From Bryobacterales bacterium (GTDB taxonomy: Bacteria > Acidobacteriota > Terriglobia > Bryobacterales > Bryobacteraceae), in contig PLMF01000019.1 of NCBI GenBank assembly GCA_003142355.1, positions 1-17,393 on the forward strand: a stretch of 17,393 bases of DNA. Reading direction: 5' to 3'. Each line of letters opens with the position of its first letter. The first letter of the stretch is position 1. The translations under genes were made by a program, and so were the position numbers. The notes under the pieces were generated by a model, which saw only the letters and a program-made list of their open reading frames with translations, was not told the DNA's origin and did not search any database. Positions 7,093 to 14,078 of this stretch are shown here, in pieces.

Positions 7093-10000
7093 TCAGTGGT
7101 TCTGTTTGCTGATCTTCATCGCATAAGTCTTCATGACCGACGCCAGCTCCGAAATGAACACCGGCTGCAGAATGCGCCCATCTTCGGTGGCCTGGGCGAT
7201 GATCGTTTGGGTCGTATCAGTTTGCGGCCGGCACTTCTGCAGGCGCTCAATATCCAGACTGAGGCCCATCCCGTATCGCTTCAGCGCACCCTCTAGAAAT
7301 GCCGTGATCATGGTGGAGGACGATGCTGCCTGCGACGGGAGCCGGATGCGCCCCATCTCGCGGGAATTGACTTCGGTGAAGAAGTCCAGAGGCTTGCCGC
7401 CCTCGTCCGTGCACTGCTCCTCGCCGAGGATAACACGCCTTCTGCTATCCGGATCTGGGTCCTCCCCTTGAGCAGGTGGTGCCGTGCTATGTTCTCCCGG
7501 CGCGCCGCTTGTTAGGGCTCGATCCACGGCCCCGATAGACACCAAGTTCCTTCCGGGCTCTCCGCTGGATGCTTCGCCGACAGGGAGGTACAAGCAGCCG
7601 ATGGCGACCTCGTGCTTTAACGGCAGAAGTTCGGCTGGATCGAACAAGTGCCCGCTGATCTCAACCGTGTCCCCAAGGTTCGCCGCTTTGGGGTTGTTAG
7701 CGCCGGCCCTGAACATATTGCCGAGCGCGTCCTTGACGTCCTCCGGGCTGCCGAGCCAGGCAAGCAGCGCCGCCGCTCTTCCCCCATAGAAGAGATAGAC
7801 ATTCTTGCTGTCCCCCTCCCCCCAGAGGAAACGGCGCGCTGCCAGCCCCACGAAGTATGTAATGCCCGCAAAGTGAAGATAAATGGCGCTGCGCAAAGAT
7901 AGCCAAGGTTCCGACCCAGGGCTCCTCAACACAGCTTCCACAATCGGATGGTGGTAGGGGTTTGGTCCACTACTTTGCGCGCTCCTGCTAAGCGCAGCAT
8001 TCACAAACAGGCCGATCTTGCCGGGCTCAACTTCTGCCAGCATCGTGCCCGCTGCCTTCAAGAATGCCTCCCGAAACGTCGATTGACCCAGCAACCGCGG
8101 GTCGAGAATATCGTTACCTGCCAACTTCGCGGAAATCTGGTCCAGGAGTTTGGAACCCGACCAGAAGCCGATATCGGTGGACCCGCCGCCCACGTCGATC
8201 ATCACGGAGATTGCCGCCCCGGACTGCACCTTGGCCACCACGGGGCTTCGGCGGGCCAACTGACGGCAGATAGCATCGCTTTCCGGAATGCCCTCCCGCT
8301 CAACCTGGAGCGACGTTTCAGCCGGATCGACGAACGCCCTGTCCAACGTGCTCCAGAACGAACGCATCGCGGCCTTGACCGGGGCAGGCAGAGCCAGAGG
8401 ATATGACCAGCGAAGCTTGACCGAGTGAACACGGTCGGCGCGAGCCTGCGCCATGACCAATCGCACGACGTGGGTCAGAAAGGCTTTCATCGGCTCCTCG
8501 TCTTTCCGCCCGCCAATAGTTCCCCATTTAACATTTGCTACGACAGTGGGAGCGTGGCTCGCATCAAGCGCGGTGATCAGCTGGTAATCTAGCCTCCCTT
8601 CCAAACTGACATACTCATTTGTCTGGTCTTTTAAGGCCGTTAGGAACGGCTGAGCGATTTTCTCACTGGGATAAAAATCTAATCTGACCCGATCCAAATA
8701 TCCCGGATAGACATTTGAGGTAAGCAGACGTGTCCGGCCTTCCAAATCCGCTATCCGCCTCTCACCGTCCCTGGAGAAATGCGCAACCATCGTGTTCGAG
8801 GTCCCGAAATCCAGGCTGACGTCCCACGACGCGTCTTTGTCAACTGGCCTGAGCCTGTGCTGGTCGGCTAAAACCAAACCCACATCGTTCAGCCTGCCAT
8901 CTTCACGAAATTCTCTGAGAAGGAAGCCTGTGATCGGCGTGGCGGACTCCCAGAGCCGACCTTGCTTCTGCGACCCGTCCAGGTTCGTCCAGGGGTGAAT
9001 CTCACCAGTTTCACCAACCGGAGCGGTGGTGATCCTCATCGCGTCGTCTCTCTGGCTCCCACCGAAATAGACTGCGATGTAAGACCGCCAGCTTGGATCG
9101 TGGAAGTCCGGCCAAATCGCCATTGCTGGTACAAATCCACCCTCGGGCAGGCGCAAGACCTGTTCGGCGTCATCAAGATCGTACTGCCGTTCCACGTCCA
9201 GCCTGTTACCGCTTCTCAGCGGCAGCTGAAGCCGCGCAGTCACACGCTTCGCCCCTTCGGTCATTTTCAGCTTCACTTTGCCGCCGGGTTTCAAGTCCTC
9301 GGGACCAAAATACTTGAAGAAGGTCGGGGTCAGGGGCAGGGCAAAGCGTCTGGAGCCACAAGTGATGGCATTCTCGCTCAGCGGCATCTCCGCGAGTTTC
9401 TTGGAAAGGAATACATCCTCGGCAATCACGTATCCGGCAGGTATCTCTCGGCTCAAGTCAGTACGCCACGCACCTTCGACTTGAGATTCCCGCAGCCTAC
9501 CGACGTCCACCTGGTCGCCGAAAACCGAGCCGTACACGCGGAGCTTTGGGTCGGCTCCTTGCCTCCTTGAAAAGACAAGGACCTCTTGTTCGGGCGTACG
9601 GGTGTCCAGAAGGATGTCGCTCTTTGAGAGCTTCTCTTTCCCCGAATCCAGTACGCAACCCCGGAGAAAGAACCGATACGGTTCGTCGGGATGATACTGC
9701 GTTCCTGGCTGGACCGTGAATTTCTCTTCCTTGAGTGGCACGCCGGCGATCTCGGCTCGCCACGCCTCTAACTCCCGCTTGACCGCGCCGCTCCATGCAT
9801 CGGCTAATTCCTCCTGTAGGAGTATCTGTCTGAACCCCCACTTGCTCTTGGCGTGCTCGGTGAGGAGGTCCCTCAGCCAAAAGTCCAGAATCCGCAACTC
9901 CCGGCGATTATCTTTGCCCTTGAAATACTCTAGCGGGTCGGCGAACACTCGGTAGGAAGCAATCTCGCCCCCTAGCCGTTTGCGCTTCAGTTCCCTCACC

Positions 10001-10596
10001 CACGGGATGGAACCGGGACAATTGTACTCGGCGGGTGAATATACAACCGTCCAAGGCGAAGTGGCCCCGATGAGCACGCCGTCGCAGTAAATAAGCCGCC
10101 AGGACGTCCAAGCAGACTCCGGCTTGGGTAGCTGGCTCCGCAACATGATACAGAAGTAATTGTCGTTGGTTCCACTGGCACCTTCATACTTCTGCGGAAT
10201 TTCCTCTAGTTTCGGGAGCGAGTATTCGTCCAAACGGAGGTCGTAGCCAAAATAGTCGGACAGAGCGAAGGCTGCCAAAAGGCCCCGCCACTCGGCGCGA
10301 ACGGCCTCATGGACTGGACCGGTGACATCCGCGCTGTTATCGCCAGTGCCCCGTGCCTTGGAGCCGATGGCCTGCCCGAAAAGGATAGGGCGGGCAAACA
10401 CGGAGGGAACGCTGTGCACCTGCCCCAGATCCACCACCTCCGCGTCTGTGCGGATCGACTGAGAGTAACGTTTCAAGAAGCCTGCGGCTACGTCGTCGTC
10501 GCTCTTCCAAACGCCGGGGGTCACGTTGCCGATGCTCTGGATATCCGGATCGACCGCATTCAGGAAGTAACGAGTCTTGTAATCTTGCTGTGCCAT
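7093..10596 (-). CDS. Large protein with C-terminal actin/Hsp70-type ATPase domain
   Basis: The start is ATG at 10596-10594, with GGAGGG 8 nt upstream; the frame is open 62 codons further upstream, but that part overlaps the tubulin-like gene. The product is 1167 residues with no signal peptide or membrane segment. Residues about 590-945 carry the actin/Hsp70 ATPase signature: phosphate-1 loop LDFGTSNTMVA (D596), an Hsp70-like strand VKLRWSYPLALPAPV near 726-740, phosphate-2 loop MIDVGGGSTDIGFW (D801, D808), and an adenosine-type motif VYLFYGGRAAALL near 933-945. The N-terminal ~590 residues resemble nothing I recognise. A flexible, acidic Gly/Pro-rich linker lies at about 1029-1055, and a helical tail closes the protein. 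It follows the tubulin-like gene by 4 nt. Expected to bind and hydrolyse ATP and possibly polymerise or act as a chaperone-like switch. Hsp70-like versus actin-like cannot be separated here; no Hsp70 substrate-binding domain is recognisable. Confidence 0.8.
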   Translation of the reverse strand: MAQQDYKTRYFLNAVDPDIQSIGNVTPGVWKSDDDVAAGFLKRYSQSIRTDAEVVDLGQVHSVPSVFARPILFGQAIGSKARGTGDNSADVTGPVHEAVRAEWRGLLAAFALSDYFGYDLRLDEYSLPKLEEIPQKYEGASGTNDNYFCIMLRSQLPKPESAWTSWRLIYCDGVLIGATSPWTVVYSPAEYNCPGSIPWVRELKRKRLGGEIASYRVFADPLEYFKGKDNRRELRILDFWLRDLLTEHAKSKWGFRQILLQEELADAWSGAVKRELEAWRAEIAGVPLKEEKFTVQPGTQYHPDEPYRFFLRGCVLDSGKEKLSKSDILLDTRTPEQEVLVFSRRQGADPKLRVYGSVFGDQVDVGRLRESQVEGAWRTDLSREIPAGYVIAEDVFLSKKLAEMPLSENAITCGSRRFALPLTPTFFKYFGPEDLKPGGKVKLKMTEGAKRVTARLQLPLRSGNRLDVERQYDLDDAEQVLRLPEGGFVPAMAIWPDFHDPSWRSYIAVYFGGSQRDDAMRITTAPVGETGEIHPWTNLDGSQKQGRLWESATPITGFLLREFREDGRLNDVGLVLADQHRLRPVDKDASWDVSLDFGTSNTMVAHFSRDGERRIADLEGRTRLLTSNVYPGYLDRVRLDFYPSEKIAQPFLTALKDQTNEYVSLEGRLDYQLITALDASHAPTVVANVKWGTIGGRKDEEPMKAFLTHVVRLVMAQARADRVHSVKLRWSYPLALPAPVKAAMRSFWSTLDRAFVDPAETSLQVEREGIPESDAICRQLARRSPVVAKVQSGAAISVMIDVGGGSTDIGFWSGSKLLDQISAKLAGNDILDPRLLGQSTFREAFLKAAGTMLAEVEPGKIGLFVNAALSRSAQSSGPNPYHHPIVEAVLRSPGSEPWLSLRSAIYLHFAGITYFVGLAARRFLWGEGDSKNVYLFYGGRAAALLAWLGSPEDVKDALGNMFRAGANNPKAANLGDTVEISGHLFDPAELLPLKHEVAIGCLYLPVGEASSGEPGRNLVSIGAVDRALTSGAPGEHSTAPPAQGEDPDPDSRRRVILGEEQCTDEGGKPLDFFTEVNSREMGRIRLPSQAASSSTMITAFLEGALKRYGMGLSLDIERLQKCRPQTDTTQTIIAQATEDGRILQPVFISELASVMKTYAMKISKQNH

Positions 10597-10600
10597 GTTC

Positions 10601-12211
10601 TCAACCCTCCGCGCGGGATTCGGACACCCGCTTGTACTCGCGAGCGACAAAGCGGCGGGCGGCCAAGCCGAGAATTGACAAATAGGACGCCGCCCCGGCG
10701 CTGCCGCCCTGGTCGGTCTGAATCTCCACCGAATCGCTGAAATACCTATCGATAACGTCCAAGGTGCGTTTCTGATTCTCATTCGGCCAGTCGAGGTTGG
10801 CGAGGTCGTCGATTCGCGGAGCGCTGGCGCCGGCGGCGTGGCCCCGCCGCCCGGAATCCTCGATCGATTCGACGTTGAACAGACGTACGTCGGCCGAGCG
10901 CGCCCCCGTCACCTGACGCCACCAAGGAAAGAAATGTTCCTCGAAGTATGCGGTAATCAGATCCAGATGCCGCTCCGTTTCCGCGGTCTTGAGAGTCGCG
11001 CCCTTCTTCACGAAACGATCGAAATACCACGGAACGCACTCGGGTTTCAAATCGAGCTCATTGTGCCGCGCCACGGCGTCATAAAAACCCAGGTGGGCGG
11101 TGCCCGCCACCCAGAAGGTGAGGAGCCCGTCACGGAGATCGTCAAGCTTGAAAAAGGAAAGAGGGAGATCGGGCCAGTCCAGGAGGTTAATCCCTTTGTC
11201 GCGCAACTGAATATTCGGTCTGGGGCCGCTGTACCTGACCCGCTTTCGATCCTTCGCGTCAGGGGGATTCAGAAAGAACTCGATGGCGCACAGCGAAGCG
11301 ATCAACTCCACGAAGTGGGCGTCGTTCCGCTGCGACGCCCCGAACGCCGAAAATCCGACGTCCATCATGCCGGAATCGCCGACAACCGAAAGCGAATCGA
11401 ATGGCCAATCGTCGTTGGCCAGCAGGTAGTCGTAGAACTCCAGCGCCGCGCGCGTTGCGATCGAGAAGTTGTCCGATCGCGCCATGGGGCCTGCCGAGAC
11501 GCCAGCGCCGCCTTTCCCGCTTCTTGCCTCCTCGGTGGAAAACCGAAAGTAGGGGACTAAAGCCGAAACGCCGATTTTGAGCCGGTCTTTGTTCTTCTCG
11601 AATTGCTCCCGCAGGAATCGGGCCAGGGGGTGAATGGCGGACGCGCCCGTGCCGCCGAATATTGAACCCGCCAGAAACACTCTGCTCCCGGTCGGCTGGT
11701 CCATCTCGCCGCTCATCTTTTCGAGGAGCAGCGACCATGGCTCCCTGGTCTTGTGCAGAAAGGTTAGTCCAAAAGCGGCGGCGCCAATGCTGGGATGGCC
11801 GCGAAACCCGCCTCCAAGCGGCAAGTCGATCTCGTCTCCGGAGAACAGCAACTTCGCCAGATCCGGAGGAGTCTTGGTGTTCCCCAGGTTGTCGTAGTTA
11901 ATCAAGTCGCGAAGGCGGTCCTGCATCCCGACCGGGCTCCAAACGCGCAGCGAGCCTTTCTCATCCTTGGAGAGCACCTCGATTTCGGTCCCGAACCACT
12001 GGATTTCGGTTCCCAGATGGCCACGGTAGACTTCTTGGCATTTCAGATACTGTTCGACCAGCTTCTGGACTCGTTCCAGGTTCCCGTTGGCATAGTCGGG
12101 GTCAACGGCGAGCACGCGCAACATGGGCGGGCCGAAACCCGCGGCACAGAGATGTATCGTGCTTTCCAGAACTTTCTGGCCCGCCCCTCCCGCGCATATG
12201 AGCGTATTCAT
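10601..12211 (-). CDS. Tubulin/FtsZ-superfamily GTPase-like protein
   Basis: The start is ATG at 12211-12209, preceded by GAGGAGGG; 75 codons of open frame further upstream lie inside the preceding gene and are rejected. The product is 536 residues, soluble, with no signal peptide. Residues 4-14 (LICAGGAGQKV) resemble the first glycine loop of tubulin-like GTPases, and VLAVDPDYANGN (33-44) an acidic nucleotide-contact loop. Residues 180-200 (AGSIFGGTGASAIHPLARFL) match the tubulin signature loop, with GGTGAS in place of the canonical GGGTGTG/GGGTGSG. ATRAALEFYDYL (252-263) fits a following nucleotide-contact helix. This pattern is characteristic of the bacterial 'tubulin-like' (Tubulin_2-type) families, not of cell-division FtsZ. 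A C-terminal extension of about 200 residues has no assignable domain. Expected to bind GTP and perhaps polymerise on the cytoplasmic side, with the adjacent actin-like protein as likely partner. Confidence 0.78.
   Translation of the reverse strand: MNTLICAGGAGQKVLESTIHLCAAGFGPPMLRVLAVDPDYANGNLERVQKLVEQYLKCQEVYRGHLGTEIQWFGTEIEVLSKDEKGSLRVWSPVGMQDRLRDLINYDNLGNTKTPPDLAKLLFSGDEIDLPLGGGFRGHPSIGAAAFGLTFLHKTREPWSLLLEKMSGEMDQPTGSRVFLAGSIFGGTGASAIHPLARFLREQFEKNKDRLKIGVSALVPYFRFSTEEARSGKGGAGVSAGPMARSDNFSIATRAALEFYDYLLANDDWPFDSLSVVGDSGMMDVGFSAFGASQRNDAHFVELIASLCAIEFFLNPPDAKDRKRVRYSGPRPNIQLRDKGINLLDWPDLPLSFFKLDDLRDGLLTFWVAGTAHLGFYDAVARHNELDLKPECVPWYFDRFVKKGATLKTAETERHLDLITAYFEEHFFPWWRQVTGARSADVRLFNVESIEDSGRRGHAAGASAPRIDDLANLDWPNENQKRTLDVIDRYFSDSVEIQTDQGGSAGAASYLSILGLAARRFVAREYKRVSESRAEG
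10605..10610 (-). promoter_or_regulatory. Shine-Dalgarno site of the actin/Hsp70-like gene
   Basis: GGAGGG lies 8 nt before the ATG at 10596. It supports this start over upstream in-frame codons within the preceding gene. Confidence 0.75.
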
Positions 12212-12216
12212 GGCGC

Positions 12217-12224
12217 CCTCCTCT
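12217..12224 (-). promoter_or_regulatory. Shine-Dalgarno site of the tubulin-like gene
   Basis: AGAGGAGG-type sequence (complement of 12217-12224) with GGAGG 5 nt from the ATG at 12211. It overlaps the stop codon of the small membrane protein and fixes the start of the tubulin-like gene. Confidence 0.75.
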
Positions 12225-12660
12225 AACGGCCGATGAGCTTTCGGTACACGAACTTTCGCGGCGTGAACGCGTGGAACTTCGCGATGGCTGCAGACGCCAG
12301 AGCCAGCGCTAAGACAGCCGCTATCACGCCTAGTGCCAAAGCGTCGCCAACAAAGGATCCCTGATAGGTTCGGAACCTCAATTCGTAATAGCCAATGCCG
12401 AGGGCGGCCATGATCCCGAAGGCAGCTACGCACCACAGGAGGGCCCGTCCCGGAGTGAATGGGCGAAAGACGTCGTCGCTGCAGCGAATCTTAAACTCTG
12501 AAACCGCAACCTTGTACCGCCACAGAATTAGCGCCAGCCCCGCGAGTGCAACCAGGACCAAGAAGAAAGAAACCACGTCCAGGAACCCATTCCAGTCGAC
12601 GCTTTGGATGTTGGGGTCCGTTTTCTTGATCCAGAACAGTAGGCCGCCCATGGCTCTCAT
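12223..12660 (-). CDS. Small three-helix inner-membrane protein
   Basis: A 145-residue protein of unrecognised family. The ATG at 12660 overlaps the stop of the vWA gene by four bases (ATGA) and is preceded by a GAGGAGG run at short distance, so the start is well supported; an in-frame ATG three codons later is an alternative. Three hydrophobic segments are visible at about 26-48, 72-92 and 103-128, separated by loops containing basic residues (WRYKVAVSEFKIRC, ELRFRTYQ). The C-terminal KFHAFTPRKFVYRKLIGR is strongly basic and probably cytoplasmic. It sits between a periplasmic lipoprotein and cytoplasmic nucleotide-binding proteins, so a role in linking the two across the inner membrane is possible. 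No catalytic motif is seen. Confidence 0.75.
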   Translation of the reverse strand: MRAMGGLLFWIKKTDPNIQSVDWNGFLDVVSFFLVLVALAGLALILWRYKVAVSEFKIRCSDDVFRPFTPGRALLWCVAAFGIMAALGIGYYELRFRTYQGSFVGDALALGVIAAVLALALASAAIAKFHAFTPRKFVYRKLIGR

Positions 12661-14042
12661 TTCCTCCTCACCAAAATCATGTGGTCGAAGAACACTGCCT
12701 TTTCGCTAATCTCATGGATCATCGTACCTACGACGGCGTCCAGATTGAGCGTTTGGTTGATGTGCTCCCTCTTGGCGTCGTCATGGGTACTCCATCGCAA
12801 AACCCATTCCGGCAGCGACAAGTTGCCCCGTCCGGCCGAAACAATCACCCTGTAGGCTGTCCACTCCGTCGTTGAGGGCCGCGGAAGCGGGTAGGTGACC
12901 CGGTAGGCGAGCCGCTCCGGCTGGTTGTTTTTGGCCGCCACCCGCACGCGCCGAATCGATGGGGTCCAAACAGCCGAGGCCATCTTCCCGCTGGCCTTGC
13001 CCATCACATAAGGCACCGTGGCGACCTGGGATGCGAAATCGCCCTCGGACTTCACGCTCAATTGCTCGGTCGCGCTGAAGACCAATTCGAGCGGACAGGT
13101 CGCCGTTACACAGTCTTCCAGGACAAACTTGTCGATCGGCGCCGGCGGAACGGCACGCTGGTGGAGGTCCCAATTCTGGGCCTGGCCGCCCACCGGAAAC
13201 GTCCATGCCCTCAGGTCAATCCGGATCTGATCCTCAGTCGGCGCAAAGACGAATTCCGGTTTCAGATCGCGGAAAATAGTACGGCGCAGATCTTCCATCG
13301 CCCCGGAGGATGGCGCTGCCACCAGCAAATAAAACGGCCGCGAGTCATCGCCCTTGCCGGAAAGCTGAGCGTTGAACTTCCCCTTAGGCGGGGTTTCGAC
13401 GAAGTAGTCCCCATCGAAAGCGGATCGAAAGGCCAGCAGGGCAAGGCTGATAGGATTTCCCTGCAACAGCCGCGGATCGCCGGATGTGGCCTTGTCGCGC
13501 GTCGGCGCCGAGCCGCGAGCCAGTTCCATGATCGCCCGAGACAGGTCCCCTAGGTCCTTCAGTCCCTCCGACTGGACGAGGTCACTGAAGAAAAGGGCCG
13601 ACTTCCCTTCGCGAACTCTCCCCGCTAAATCGCTGACAATACGCGATAGCGGCGTGTCCTCCCCCGAGTACAGGGCCTCGTCTTCGACATCGCTCAAATG
13701 CTCCAACCGCGTGCGTCTGGAGGAAATGCCCCACATTTCACGGTCCGCATACGTCTGGGCCGCCGCTCGGTAAACTGCACTCACCGTCTGCAAGAACGCG
13801 CCGGAGCGCGCGGTCCCGTGCACGAAACCGCGCATCGACTCAGAAGCGTCCAAATAAAAAACTGGGTTTGCTTGCACCTGGGGTGGGACGGGTAACGCCG
13901 GCTCAGCCTGCAGGTCTTTGATAATGGTTTCATTCGCCGGCAGTGGCTTCTCGCTCCGGCAACCGGAAAGGAGGAGCAGTAGCGCCAGTCCAGCCGTCCA
14001 CCGCGGTGTGAGGCCCACACCTGAAAGAAAGGCTCGCATCAT
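12657..14042 (-). CDS. von Willebrand A domain lipoprotein
   Basis: From ATG 14042 the product is 461 residues; ATG 14039 is an equally possible start, and an upstream in-frame TTG at 14060 is less likely. A lipoprotein signal peptide ends in LLSGC (Cys28), so the protein is probably exported and lipid-anchored. The vWA domain starts at about 60: VFYLDASESM gives the DxSxS part of the metal-ion-dependent adhesion site (D65, S67, S69), EDTPLSRIV the threonine (T130), and ALFFSDL the aspartate (D154). All MIDAS elements are therefore present and metal-dependent protein binding is plausible. Residues about 230-461 form an additional region with beta-type sequence, probably partner-binding, without a recognised family. 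A pair of cysteines (C311, C316) could form a disulfide. It lies 36 nt after the channel gene and overlaps the next gene, supporting one transcript. Confidence 0.85.
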   Translation of the reverse strand: MMRAFLSGVGLTPRWTAGLALLLLLSGCRSEKPLPANETIIKDLQAEPALPVPPQVQANPVFYLDASESMRGFVHGTARSGAFLQTVSAVYRAAAQTYADREMWGISSRRTRLEHLSDVEDEALYSGEDTPLSRIVSDLAGRVREGKSALFFSDLVQSEGLKDLGDLSRAIMELARGSAPTRDKATSGDPRLLQGNPISLALLAFRSAFDGDYFVETPPKGKFNAQLSGKGDDSRPFYLLVAAPSSGAMEDLRRTIFRDLKPEFVFAPTEDQIRIDLRAWTFPVGGQAQNWDLHQRAVPPAPIDKFVLEDCVTATCPLELVFSATEQLSVKSEGDFASQVATVPYVMGKASGKMASAVWTPSIRRVRVAAKNNQPERLAYRVTYPLPRPSTTEWTAYRVIVSAGRGNLSLPEWVLRWSTHDDAKREHINQTLNLDAVVGTMIHEISEKAVFFDHMILVRRK

Positions 14043-14060
14043 ATTCCAGCTAGCGGGCAA

Positions 14061-14069
14061 AGTATACCA
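14061..14069 (-). promoter_or_regulatory. Possible internal extended -10 element (TGGTATACT)
   Basis: On the minus strand TGG-TATACT lies between the channel gene stop (14079) and the vWA start. It fits an extended -10 box, but there is no clear -35 and the predicted leader would be only about a dozen bases. It may be chance; if real, it would let the operon be expressed without the channel gene. Confidence 0.25.
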
Positions 14070-14078
14070 TATTTCAGA

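Noticed and set aside
10597..10782. 62-codon upstream extension of the actin/Hsp70-like gene
   Set aside because: It overlaps the end of the tubulin-like gene; ATG 10596 has GGAGGG 8 nt upstream.
12212..12436. 75-codon upstream extension of the tubulin-like gene
   Set aside because: It lies entirely within the preceding membrane protein gene; the internal ATG at 12211 has a strong Shine-Dalgarno and begins at the first strand of the fold.
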